Assembly (NCBI RefSeq): GCF_003987045.1
Contig: NZ_PIPZ01000001.1
Span: forward strand, 310,001 to 374,000
DNA length: 64,000 bases
From: Pseudidiomarina marina
GTDB taxonomy: Bacteria; Pseudomonadota; Gammaproteobacteria; Enterobacterales; Alteromonadaceae
Direction of reading: 5' to 3'
The position numbers were made by a program, and so were the translations under genes. The stretch's first letter is position 1. Each line of letters starts with the position of its first letter. Positions 45,232 to 53,068 of this stretch are shown here, in pieces. The notes below the pieces were generated by a model. The model did no database searches. It was not told the DNA's origin and was given only the letters and a program-made list of their open reading frames with translations.

Positions 45232-46722
45232 ATGTTCAAAACCATTCAGAACCAGTGGTTTTCGAATATCCGTGGCGATCTGCTCGCGGGTATTGTCGTA
45301 GCCCTTGCTCTTATTCCTGAGGCGATAGCATTCTCGATTATCGCCGGCGTTGATCCGAAAATAGGGCTTTATGCTTCGTTCTGTATTGCCGTGATCATTG
45401 CGTTTACTGGTGGTCGTCCTGGCATGATTTCAGCCGCAACCGGCGCAATGGCGTTGTTGATGGTCACCTTAGTGCGCGACCATGGCCTTGAGTATCTATT
45501 GGCTGCCACATTATTAACCGGTGTGCTTCAAATTGGAGCAGGGTACTTAAAACTGGGCTCGTTGATGCGGTTTGTTTCGCGCTCGGTGGTGACTGGCTTC
45601 GTTAACGCGCTCGCTATTTTGATTTTCATGGCGCAGCTACCTGAGCTGACCAACGTAACTTGGCATGTGTACGCCATGACGGCTGCCGGGCTCGGCATTA
45701 TTTACCTATTCCCGTACGTGCCTGTCATCGGCAAGATGTTGCCGTCGCCGTTGGTGTGCATCATCTCACTCACCATTGTGGCGATTTTCTGGAATATCGA
45801 TATTCGCACCGTGGGCGATATGGGCCAGCTGCCTGATACCTTGCCAATTTTCCTGTGGCCGGATGTACCGCTGAACCTAGAAACCTTAGCCATTATCTTC
45901 CCGTATTCAGCTGGTTTGGCTGTGGTTGGTTTGCTCGAATCACTGATGACAGCGACCATCGTTGATGACCTAACCGATACACCAAGTGACAAAAACCGTG
46001 AGTGTAAAGGTCAGGGTATCGCTAACATCGGTGCTGGCTTGATGGGCGGTATGGCTGGCTGTGCGATGATTGGTCAGTCGGTGATTAACGTGAAATCAGG
46101 CGGTCGCACCCGCTTGTCGACGTTAACGGCTGGTATTTTCCTGATGGTCTTGATTCTTGTGCTGGACGAATGGCTCAAGCAAATACCTATGGCAGCGCTC
46201 GTTGCTGTGATGATCATGGTCTCCATTGGTACCTTTAGTTGGGACTCCATTCGTAATTTGAAGAAACATCCGTTGTCGACCAACATTGTGATGGTCACCA
46301 CCGTCGTGGTTGTTGTGGCAACTCACAACTTAGCGATTGGTGTTGGCGTGGGTGTATTACTTGCTGCCATGTTCTTCGCGAACAAAATTGGCCACTTTAT
46401 GAGTGTGACATCAACCATTGATGAATCAGGCAGCGAACGCCGTTATCAGGTGATCGGTCAGGTATTTTTCTCTTCTGCTGATAAGTTTATTGACTCGTTC
46501 GACTTTAAAGAAGCGCTGGATAAGGTCATTATTGACCTCACGAAAGCACATTTTTGGGACATCACTGCGGTAGGAGCGCTTGATAAAGTTGTGCTCAAAT
46601 TCCGTCGCGAGGGCGCTGAAGTCGAGGTGCAAGGGCTCAACGAAGCTAGCGCTACCATTGTCGACCGTTTTGGTGTTCATGATAAACCCGACGCTGCCGA
46701 AAGAATTATGGGCGGCCATTAG
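45232..46722 (+). CDS. SulP family inorganic anion transporter
   Basis: A 496-residue inner-membrane carrier with a cytoplasmic STAS domain. The start [35 protein letters not shown] is the SulP signature, and the STAS region occupies residues about 400-490 ([29 protein letters not shown]). The short length and the ..PEAIAFS.. form resemble the bicarbonate/sulfate subgroup. Substrate unresolved: sulfate or bicarbonate. A universal stress gene follows after 17 bases, a pairing often seen with bicarbonate-type SulP genes. Confidence 0.9.
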   Translation: MFKTIQNQWFSNIRGDLLAGIVVALALIPEAIAFSIIAGVDPKIGLYASFCIAVIIAFTGGRPGMISAATGAMALLMVTLVRDHGLEYLLAATLLTGVLQIGAGYLKLGSLMRFVSRSVVTGFVNALAILIFMAQLPELTNVTWHVYAMTAAGLGIIYLFPYVPVIGKMLPSPLVCIISLTIVAIFWNIDIRTVGDMGQLPDTLPIFLWPDVPLNLETLAIIFPYSAGLAVVGLLESLMTATIVDDLTDTPSDKNRECKGQGIANIGAGLMGGMAGCAMIGQSVINVKSGGRTRLSTLTAGIFLMVLILVLDEWLKQIPMAALVAVMIMVSIGTFSWDSIRNLKKHPLSTNIVMVTTVVVVVATHNLAIGVGVGVLLAAMFFANKIGHFMSVTSTIDESGSERRYQVIGQVFFSSADKFIDSFDFKEALDKVIIDLTKAHFWDITAVGALDKVVLKFRREGAEVEVQGLNEASATIVDRFGVHDKPDAAERIMGGH

Positions 46723-46739
46723 AATAATAAGGGATGATT

Positions 46740-47591
46740 ATGTCTTACGTAGTTAGCTGTATTGATGGCGCTTCGCGCAACACAGCCGTGTGTGAATATT
46801 CCGCCTGGGCGGCGAAGCAATTGGCTGCGCCAGTGATGTTATTACATGTTTTAGATGAGCTAAAAACGCAGGCTGAAACCGAGCTTTCTGGCAATATTGG
46901 TTTGGGTACGCGTGAACATTTGCTTGAGCAACTCGCTGAATTGGATGCACAGCGCGCGAAAGTGGCGTTGGAGCACGGTCATGTGTTGTTGCAACTAGCC
47001 GATGAAAAGTTAAAGAAGTTGGGTGTGAGCGACGTGACACAGCGTCAGCGCCACGGCGAGCTTGCTGAAAACTTGTTAGCGTTGGAAGGTGATGTGCGTC
47101 TTGCAGTGTTAGGTCTGCATGGCGAAGCATCGGCGAATCAACTGCATCAAGTAGGAAGCCAGTTGGAAACCGTGATTCGCACGGTACATCGCCCGCTATT
47201 ATTAACACCAGATACGTTCAACGAGCCGCGCTCAGCCATGCTCGCTTTCGATGGCAGCAAAACCACCGAGAAGGGCGTTGAAATGCTCGCGCAAAGCCCA
47301 TTGTTTAAAGGCATGCCGGTGCATGTGGTGATGGTTGACGCCGATACCGCGAACAACTGGGAAAAACTCAAGTGGGCGGAAAAGGTTCTGAGTGAGGGCG
47401 GTCACAAGGTTCACGTCGCGCTTCGTGCCGGCGACGTGGAAGCCACCTTGCACCAGTATCAAACCGAACATAACATTGACCTCATGGTCATGGGCGCATT
47501 CGGCCACTCGCGCATTCGCCAATTCTTGGTAGGTAGTACCACCATGGCGATGCTGAAAGAGAGCCGCACCCCAACCCTCGTACTTAGGTAA
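46740..47591 (+). CDS. Tandem UspA-type universal stress protein
   Basis: A 283-residue protein with two Usp domains. The first starts SYVVSCIDGASRNTAVCEYSAWAAKQL; the second contains AMLAFDGSKTTEKGVEML and ends with LMVMGAFGHSRIRQFLVGSTTMAMLKESRTPTLVLR, where the nucleotide-binding G-x2-G-x9-GS pattern is intact. The first domain has lost it. ATG at 46740 follows AAGGGATG; an ATG at 46734 is possible. Likely co-transcribed with sulP, suggesting that it modulates the carrier. Confidence 0.9.
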   Translation: MSYVVSCIDGASRNTAVCEYSAWAAKQLAAPVMLLHVLDELKTQAETELSGNIGLGTREHLLEQLAELDAQRAKVALEHGHVLLQLADEKLKKLGVSDVTQRQRHGELAENLLALEGDVRLAVLGLHGEASANQLHQVGSQLETVIRTVHRPLLLTPDTFNEPRSAMLAFDGSKTTEKGVEMLAQSPLFKGMPVHVVMVDADTANNWEKLKWAEKVLSEGGHKVHVALRAGDVEATLHQYQTEHNIDLMVMGAFGHSRIRQFLVGSTTMAMLKESRTPTLVLR

Positions 47592-47595
47592 AGGA

Positions 47596-47621
47596 GGGGT
47601 GCAGTCCTTGGACTGCACCCC
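47596..47621. repeat. Palindromic repeat, copy 6
   Basis: GGGGTGCAGTCC-TT-GGACTGCACCCC, 12-bp arms, between the convergent ends of the usp and cupin genes (4 bases after one stop, 2 before the other). Confidence 0.92.
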
Positions 47622-47623
47622 AC

Positions 47624-48079
47624 TTATTTGACGTTCGTCGCGTCGCTGATATCAACCAAATCCCAAGCGCTGGGGTAACGATAGAGGCGCTTTCCAGCAT
47701 TCGGATAATCGCTAACATCAGCTTGTAGCCTGTTGCCAACAACTAAGCACTGTAGCGGGTCAGAGCCTGTTGCATGCATTGAATGCGGTACATGATCAAT
47801 CGGGCAACCAATAAAGTCGCCGGCGCCAATCGCATGCTGTTCTTGCCCAATGGTCACAATTCCTTCCCCTGAAAGCACGTAAATCGCTTCCTCTTCGAAA
47901 TGATGAAAGTGATGTTCAGTGGAGTCGTGCCCTGGTTGTATTGTAATTAAATGAATACCAAGCGACTTCATTCCAGCAGCATCGCCGAGCGATTTATTCA
48001 GTCGTTGCGCATTCGCGTTGAGAAAGTGGATTTTATGCTCACCTGGCATCGCGTCGATATCTGACTTCTTCAATAGCAT
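47624..48079 (-). CDS. Cupin domain protein
   Basis: A 151-residue single cupin. Motif 1 reads PGHDSTEHHFHHFEEEAIYVLSGEG with the metal-binding histidines and glutamate, and motif 2 is GDFIGCPIDHVPHSMHATG. The pattern fits metal-binding cupins that act on small molecules or bind ligands; no substrate can be assigned. Monocistronic; a short AT-rich gap (48080-48224) separates it from the next gene. Confidence 0.85.
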   Translation of the reverse strand: MLLKKSDIDAMPGEHKIHFLNANAQRLNKSLGDAAGMKSLGIHLITIQPGHDSTEHHFHHFEEEAIYVLSGEGIVTIGQEQHAIGAGDFIGCPIDHVPHSMHATGSDPLQCLVVGNRLQADVSDYPNAGKRLYRYPSAWDLVDISDATNVK

Positions 48080-48224
48080 GTTTTCTTACCTGTTGAACTG
48101 TGAAATTGGTTTGGAACGGAATGATAACTCGAATTTGAAGATACACGACACGTTCTGTCGCTGACATCCTGTATAGTTCTGGTGTTGTAAAAATATTAAA
48201 AAATAATTAATAAAAAGAGAAGTA

Positions 48225-48650
48225 ATGACCGCATCGTCCATTTGCCAAATTATTCATCAACTCATGCGCTTGCATACACTGCCGTGTGCAGACTCTGCTG
48301 CAATGCAGAGTCGTCAATCACGATTTGATGCATTACATGCCGAGCTTGATAAACGTGGCTACACCGGATCGCGTCCATCGCGTCAATTACAGCGCATGTG
48401 CGTTGAGACCATTAATACCGCGCTATTTGAGACTGACCCGATGAACAGGTGCTGCAAAGAAAACAATTGCCAAGATGAGTATGAGGAAATTGCAGCAAAA
48501 GTACTACAGCATATTCAACAGGGTATGGTCATGGAGGCCGCACTTGACCAAGCGCTATGTGCTAGCTTTGGTGACGATATGGTGAACGGATCGCAAATTG
48601 AGACAGTGATGTATGCGTTGACCGGTATGCCTAGTGAAGGACAACGATGA
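48225..48650 (+). CDS. Unknown helical protein coupled to a NERD gene
   Basis: A 141-residue soluble protein, not recognised. It looks mostly helical and has six cysteines, including CCKENNC near residue 76. The 4-base overlap with the following NERD gene (stop 48648-48650, ATG at 48647) implies coupled expression and a shared job. AAGAGAAGTA precedes the ATG. No signal peptide. Confidence 0.7.
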   Translation: MTASSICQIIHQLMRLHTLPCADSAAMQSRQSRFDALHAELDKRGYTGSRPSRQLQRMCVETINTALFETDPMNRCCKENNCQDEYEEIAAKVLQHIQQGMVMEAALDQALCASFGDDMVNGSQIETVMYALTGMPSEGQR

Positions 48651-49453
48651 GAATGGATACAGTTTTTCAGGCACTTTTTGAGAACGAACAGTTAATGACG
48701 AATCTTGGTCTTGTGGCCGTGATGCTGTTGTTGATCACAATTTTCAAAACACCGTGGTTCAAAGGCAAAGTTGGTGAGTTTTTAGTGAGCCTTGCCGCTA
48801 AGATTCACTTGGATAAAAATACCTACCACATCATTAACGACGTGACATTACCTAGCGGCGAGGGCACAACGCAAATTGATCACATTATCGTTTCGGTTTA
48901 TGGCGTATTTGTTGTTGAAACCAAATTTTTTAGAGGCTGGATATTCGGTTCTGAGAGCGAAAAAGTTTGGACGCAAACCATTTATCGAAATAAGTACAAG
49001 TTTCAAAATCCGCTGCATCAGAATTACAAACACGTGCAGACCTTGAAACAGCTTTTGCAATTGTCAGACGAACAAATATTTTCATTGGTTGTGTTCACCG
49101 GCGATAGTCAATTCAAGTCAGCCATGCCTGAGAATGTTGCTTTTGGCGGACGATATGTAAATTACATACTCTCTAAAACCACTCCGGTTCTGACTGAAGA
49201 GCAAGTAAACAGCATTATTCATGCGATTCAAAACGAAGCATTGATAAAGTCATTTACCACCAATAGAGCCCATAAAAAACACGTACAAGAGCTTCGAACT
49301 AAGCAGACGTCACCTGTAACGGATAGCTCAGAGCCTGTTTGCAATAAGTGCGGCTCTAGCATGGTTAAGAGAACGGTAAAACGAGGCGAACATATTGGAC
49401 GACAGTTTTGGGGCTGTTCTGAGTTTCCGAAATGCCGCGGGGTGGTGGCGTGA
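48647..49453 (+). CDS. NERD domain protein with C-terminal topoisomerase-type zinc finger
   Basis: A 268-residue protein: one N-terminal membrane helix (LGLVAVMLLLITIF), a NERD nuclease-related domain at about 35-150 (GKVGEFLVSLAAKIHL, TTQIDHIIVSVYGVFVVETKFFRGWIFG, which contains the D..IV.....VVE.K core), and a C4 zinc finger at the end (CNKCGSSM...GCSEFPKC). The restriction-like core suggests a membrane-tethered DNA-processing protein; activity is not proven for the family. A terminator hairpin follows directly. Confidence 0.85.
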   Translation: MRMDTVFQALFENEQLMTNLGLVAVMLLLITIFKTPWFKGKVGEFLVSLAAKIHLDKNTYHIINDVTLPSGEGTTQIDHIIVSVYGVFVVETKFFRGWIFGSESEKVWTQTIYRNKYKFQNPLHQNYKHVQTLKQLLQLSDEQIFSLVVFTGDSQFKSAMPENVAFGGRYVNYILSKTTPVLTEEQVNSIIHAIQNEALIKSFTTNRAHKKHVQELRTKQTSPVTDSSEPVCNKCGSSMVKRTVKRGEHIGRQFWGCSEFPKCRGVVA

Positions 49454-49454
49454 G

Positions 49455-49484
49455 GGTCTGCTATGAGCGAACAGCGGACCTTTT
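49455..49484 (+). terminator. Terminator after the NERD gene, overlapping repeat A
   Basis: GGTCTGCT (49455-49462) pairs with AGCGGACC (49473-49480) through one T-G wobble, followed by TTTTGACTTT. The 345-bp repeat starts in its loop, so the second repeat copy at 52723 carries only the right arm. Confidence 0.65.
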
Positions 49485-49807
49485 GACTTTCAGGTTACTG
49501 CAACTAGTGACTAGCCGTCGCGTTATTAGTAAGTGATGGTGTCGCCAGCGATGTACGGCACATTCACTTCGGCGATATTGCGTGTTTTGTTATTGTGTTG
49601 TGTGTTTAAGTCGTTTACTGTCAATGACATAACAAAAATAAAGGTTGGATATTGTGCGCTCGGTAGAGCGTAACTGAGCATGCTCAAATTGCCTTTGCTA
49701 ACTCGGATTCTTTCAAGTTAGGAATGCCTGCTTGCTCAGTAAGTTAAGAGCTGAAAACCATCAATTGGACGAGTTGCTAATCGCGCACGCACAATATACA
49801 AATGTTA
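49463..49807. repeat. 345-bp direct repeat, copy A
   Basis: Matches 52723-53067 over 345 bases with 3 substitutions and no gaps, a spacing of exactly 3260 bases. No protein-coding frame over 60 codons is present. It ends at GTTA of a GTTAGGC integron-type core site. It fills most of the gap between the NERD gene and the first cassette gene. Confidence 0.95.
49526..49630 (-). CDS. Possible 34-residue peptide inside repeat A
   Basis: Reverse-strand ATG frame MSLTVNDLNTQHNNKTRNIA... ending AGDTITY. Codon choice looks protein-like and the frame is identical in copy B (52786-52890), but there is no clear ribosome site and no recognised relative. It may be the end of a decayed gene. Confidence 0.25.
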   Translation of the reverse strand: MSLTVNDLNTQHNNKTRNIAEVNVPYIAGDTITY

Positions 49808-49836
49808 GGCGAATAAAGTTAGCAGGTATACAAACA

Positions 49837-50394
49837 ATGAAAACGCAATTTTACACTGCGACAAGTCTTGATGGATTTATCGCGACTGAAGATGATTCTC
49901 TTGACTGGCTTTTCCCTCTTGGGGAACTCAACAATTCTAGTTATCCAGAATTCATATCTGAAGTAGGCGCCTTAGCTATGGGGTCGGCAACCTATGAATG
50001 GATGGTGCGCCATGCTGAGCAGGTAGCTAAAGAGACGGGCTCACCATGGCCTTATACCCAACCAGCATGGGTATTTTCAAGTCGTAAGCTGCCCATGATT
50101 GATAGAGCAGATATCCATTTTTCAAATGGAGATGTACATCGCATTCATAGAGAAATGATGAGTGCGGCCAAAGACAAAAATATTTGGATTGTGGGTGGTG
50201 GAGATTTAGCTGGTCAGTTCTATGATGCAGGGTTACTGGATGAAATTATTGTTCAAATTGGCTCTGCCACCCTTGGTAAAGGTAAACCCCTTTTTCCGCG
50301 TTGTGTTTTAAGCCCAACACTCCAACTCATTTCCGTTCGCCAGTTAGGCGTAGGTATGGCTGAGCTGCGTTATGAAGTGCATAAAAGTGTTTAG
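49837..50394 (+). CDS. Dihydrofolate reductase-family (RibD C-terminal-like) cassette protein
   Basis: A 185-residue reductase-fold protein. The frame extends to 49732, but the ATG at 49837 after AGCAGGT starts MKTQFYTATSLDGFIATEDDSLDWLF, the standard start of this family. Later NADPH-site motifs are GSATYEWMV, VFSSRKLP and KNIWIVGGGDLAGQFYDAGLLDEIIVQI. It is not of the DfrA or DfrB type; the real substrate is unknown and trimethoprim resistance should not be assumed. An attC-like site begins 10 bases after its stop. Confidence 0.85.
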   Translation: MKTQFYTATSLDGFIATEDDSLDWLFPLGELNNSSYPEFISEVGALAMGSATYEWMVRHAEQVAKETGSPWPYTQPAWVFSSRKLPMIDRADIHFSNGDVHRIHREMMSAAKDKNIWIVGGGDLAGQFYDAGLLDEIIVQIGSATLGKGKPLFPRCVLSPTLQLISVRQLGVGMAELRYEVHKSV

Positions 50395-50403
50395 AGTATA
50401 TGC

Positions 50404-50478
50404 GCCTAACCAGTCAATCAACTTCGCGCCTACGGCGCCGGACGCAGCAAAGCTGCGCCGGTTATTGAAGCGTTATGC
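50404..50478 (+). other. attC-like cassette recombination site 1
   Basis: GCCTAAC (RYYYAAC type) at 50404-50410 and GTTATGC at 50472-50478 bound a 75-base imperfect palindrome (GCCTAAC..CAATCAA against the complement GCATAAC..TCAATAA, with GC-rich inner arms). The layout is that of an integron attC between two cassette genes. Confidence 0.75.
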
Positions 50479-50495
50479 TCTTAGGAGTATATGCA

Positions 50496-51284
50496 ATGTA
50501 TGTGTTTGAAATCGTAACCCCTGGAACATGGCTCGAAAGTGAGGATCGGGATTGGTCGTGGAAAATCGGAAATCTGCTGCAATCACTCAAATCACAATAT
50601 TTTGAGGCAAATTTTGCACTGAACTTGTTTACTGAAGCCAGATCTGTCTGTCCCTCAGTCGCTGACCGTGAAAACTGGGAACGAGATGCCCAACGAAGGA
50701 GTGAGATTAGGCGGGAAATAGAGCAAGAGTACGGTGGGTTTCCGGGGCACGAGCAGTGGGATGAGATCAATTTTAAAACCGAAGTCCGGTTCAAAAGAGA
50801 AAAATGGTCGAATGGATTTCAACCACGGGAATTCGAGCACAATTTACCTTTCATATACGCTCGAGCCTTTCTCTACGCTATTGATTCATTTGACAAGTTC
50901 CTTGGGGTTTTATCAAGAGAAGAAGGTGTGCCGGAAATCGTTGCAGAGCTGCATGGCCAGGTAGGCGAAGCATTTCCCGATCTTCGAGGAGTAAGGAACA
51001 GCGCTCAGCACTTGGAGGATAGATCGCGTGGCCTTGGTGCTGGAAGGAACCCGAAGCCTCTGGATCTGAAGCCAGTTGAAAACAATATGATAAGCGCCCC
51101 CAACGGAGGTGTGCTTATTCTCAACTCCCTTAATGGCTCCAAATATGGCTCAACAATGGCTGACGGTCATTATGGGGAGGTTGATGTGTCACCGGAATCA
51201 ATGGAGAGGCTTCAAAATATTCTGCAACAGACATTGGAAGCATTCGACTGGCATGGGCCAAAACAGCATGGTCCAAGTGCTTGA
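50496..51284 (+). CDS. Cassette protein with an RNxxxH (HEPN-like) motif, unknown function
   Basis: A 262-residue protein. The frame can begin at 50475 inside the attC core, but AGGAG at 50483 with 8 bases to the ATG at 50496 marks the start. The middle part is helical and contains LRGVRNSAQHLEDR, an R-x4-H motif like that of HEPN ribonucleases. The tail (PNGGVLILNSLNGSKYGSTMADGHYGEVDVS) looks like a small beta unit. I do not recognise a named family. Its stop abuts the next attC-like site. Confidence 0.7.
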   Translation: MYVFEIVTPGTWLESEDRDWSWKIGNLLQSLKSQYFEANFALNLFTEARSVCPSVADRENWERDAQRRSEIRREIEQEYGGFPGHEQWDEINFKTEVRFKREKWSNGFQPREFEHNLPFIYARAFLYAIDSFDKFLGVLSREEGVPEIVAELHGQVGEAFPDLRGVRNSAQHLEDRSRGLGAGRNPKPLDLKPVENNMISAPNGGVLILNSLNGSKYGSTMADGHYGEVDVSPESMERLQNILQQTLEAFDWHGPKQHGPSA

Positions 51285-51382
51285 GCATAACCAGTCATTC
51301 AAGTTCGTTCCGGCCCTTACGGGCTTCCACCGGACTGGTTTTCCGCCGCGCTCCAAACCAGCCGCCAATGCGAGCGTTAACG
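51285..51382 (+). other. attC-like cassette recombination site 2
   Basis: GCATAAC at 51285-51291 directly after a stop codon, and GCGTTAACG around 51374-51382, with inverted GC-rich segments (CCGGCCCTTACGGGC; ACTGGTTTTCC near CCAAACCAGCC) between. It is followed by AACGTCCGCTCTTGGCAC, an 18-base string also found after site 3. Confidence 0.6.
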
Positions 51383-51428
51383 TCCGCTCTTGGCACTGAA
51401 CGACTTGAGCAGCCCAATGCCGTGACGA

Positions 51429-52040
51429 TTAAATTTCAATCGATTCAGAAATATGGAGTGCATCATCTACTTCAATGCCAAGGTAGCGAACTGTGCTTTC
51501 TAGCTTCTTGTGACCGAGTAAAAGTTGAATAACCCTAAGGTTTTTAGTTTTCTTGTAAATTAGGTAGGGCTTCGTTCGTCTCATTGAGTGCGTGCTGTAT
51601 AACGAATGGTCTAGGCCCAATTTGTCAATCCAGCTATGAAAGATCCGATTGTATTGTCTGGTTGAGATGTGTCCGCTACCAGTAACTCTAGATTTAAAAA
51701 GGTAATCTGACTCTGATAAATTTGCTTGTTTGATCCAAGCCGATAACGAATCTCGAGTACCTTGGGTGATTTCGAACTGAACTGAACAACCAGTTTTTTG
51801 TTGGACGACATGAGTACGAGAAAGTAACGATCGACCACACGCAACATCTGATACTTTCAATTTCACGAGATCGCAACCTCTTAGCTTGCTGTCTAGTCCA
51901 AGGTTAAAAAGTGCTAAATCTCTCACTTTTTGTTCTAGCTCAAGCCTTATGCGAATGCCCCAAATGTGAGAAATTTAGAGTGGTCTTTTCTGTCCGATGA
52001 TGCGACCTTTATTCCACGGATGAATTTGTTGAGTTGGCAT
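51429..52040 (-). pseudogene. Tyrosine recombinase/integrase with an in-frame stop
   Basis: The ATG at 52040 opens MPTQQIHPWNKGRIIGQKRPL, then a TAA at 51975-51977 interrupts codon 22; the same frame continues without shift to 51429. The remainder shows RDLALFNLGLDSKLRGCDLV (first catalytic Arg), STHSMRRTK (degenerate HxxR region), LLLGHKKLESTVRYLGI (His and nucleophile Tyr). It is the short, roughly 200-residue integrase type common in mobile DNA and not an IntI. Translation could restart at a GTG at 51926, leaving 165 residues. Confidence 0.8.
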
Positions 52041-52150
52041 GATAAATCTCCAGTCGGTATGGAGATACAAGTATGGCGTCTAAATTAGCCGAATAGCAGA
52101 TCTCCAATATTCGTGCTAACTTTTGTTCTAAAACGTCAGGATAATTAAAA

Positions 52151-52618
52151 ATGCATCCAGTTTTTAAAGAATACATTGATTCGCTTGAACCATCTTTTCA
52201 ACGACTTCTAAATATGAAACCAGTCACGGTTGCAACGTTGCCAAAGGAAATCCCACAGTCCGGTATTTATCTGTTTTCAGAGAACGGTAAACATCTGTAC
52301 GTTGGCAGAACAAATACAATAAGAAAGCGCTTGCAGAATCATTGTCGGCCGAGTTCAGGACATAATTCAGCTACATTTGCTTTTAGGCTTACGCGAGAAA
52401 TTACCGGAATCACACAGGCAACATATGTTACCGATGGGTCACGTGCAAATTTAGCTTTAGATGCTAAGTTTGGTCCCGAGTTTATTAAACAGAAAAAGCG
52501 GGTGAGGGAGATGTATGTGCGCTACGTTTACGAACCGGATCCAATGCGACAGGCACTTTTAGAAATGTACGTTTCTGTAAGTTTAGGAACTCCTCACAAT
52601 GATTTCGACAATCACTAA
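52151..52618 (+). CDS. GIY-YIG nuclease family cassette protein
   Basis: A 155-residue protein. The GIY-YIG core is IPQSGIYLFSENGKHLYVGRTNTIRKRLQNH (residues about 35-65), with GIY and YVG, the conserved arginines and a following His. The second half is helical and may carry the catalytic glutamate. Small stand-alone GIY-YIG proteins are frequent in cassette arrays; target unknown. Its TAA lies in the CTAAC that starts the following attC-like site. Confidence 0.82.
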   Translation: MHPVFKEYIDSLEPSFQRLLNMKPVTVATLPKEIPQSGIYLFSENGKHLYVGRTNTIRKRLQNHCRPSSGHNSATFAFRLTREITGITQATYVTDGSRANLALDAKFGPEFIKQKKRVREMYVRYVYEPDPMRQALLEMYVSVSLGTPHNDFDNH

Positions 52619-52722
52619 CAAGCCCAAAAAGTTAAAGATTAATAGCGTTGTTGTTTAAGTGCATTTTGCAACGTTATGGCCAAGGTTGTCATACATTCCT
52701 GATTATGGCTTGGCGGGCTTAA
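52614..52722 (+). other. attC-like site 4 (imperfect) after the GIY-YIG gene
   Basis: CTAACAAGCCC at 52614 onwards and GGCGGGCTTAA at 52712-52722 form complementary ends of a roughly 109-base segment that begins on the stop codon. The right core is GGGCTTAA, not GGGCGTTA, so it may be damaged. Repeat copy B starts at its right edge. Confidence 0.45.
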
Positions 52723-53067
52723 ATGAGCGAGCAGCGGACCTTTTGACTTTCAGGTTACTGCAACTAGTGACTAGCCGTCGCGTTATTAGTAAGTGATGGT
52801 GTCGCCAGCGATGTACGGCACATTCACTTCGGCGATATTGCGTGTTTTGTTATTGTGTTGTGTGTTTAAGTCGTTTACTGTCAATGACATAACAAAAATA
52901 AAGGTTGGATATTGTGCGCTCGGTAGAGCGTAACTGAGCATGCTCAAATTGCCTTTGCTAACTCGGATTCTTTCAAGTTAGGAATGCCTGCTTGCTTAGT
53001 AAGTTAAGAGCTGAAAACCATCAATTGGACGAGTTGCTAAACGCGCACGCACAATATACAAATGTTA
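52723..53067. repeat. 345-bp direct repeat, copy B
   Basis: Second copy of the segment at 49463-49807, differing at 52731, 52997 and 53041. It ends in GTTAAAT, a GTTRRRY-type core (53064-53070), and the next gene's ATG overlaps that core. It lacks the left terminator arm present at copy A. Reverse-strand positions 52786-52890 repeat the 34-residue frame. Confidence 0.95.
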
Positions 53068-53068
53068 A

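Noticed and set aside
41184-47621. Palindromic repeats as a CRISPR array
   Set aside because: Spacing runs from a few hundred bases to several kilobases, whole genes lie between copies, and no cas genes are present.
49837-50394. Trimethoprim-resistance dfr cassette
   Set aside because: The protein belongs to the broad RibD/DHFR-like family and lacks the features of DfrA or DfrB enzymes, so a resistance role is not supported.
51109-51532. Forward frames running across attC-like site 2
   Set aside because: They read through the recombination site and the end of the integrase pseudogene in the wrong direction and show no conserved features.
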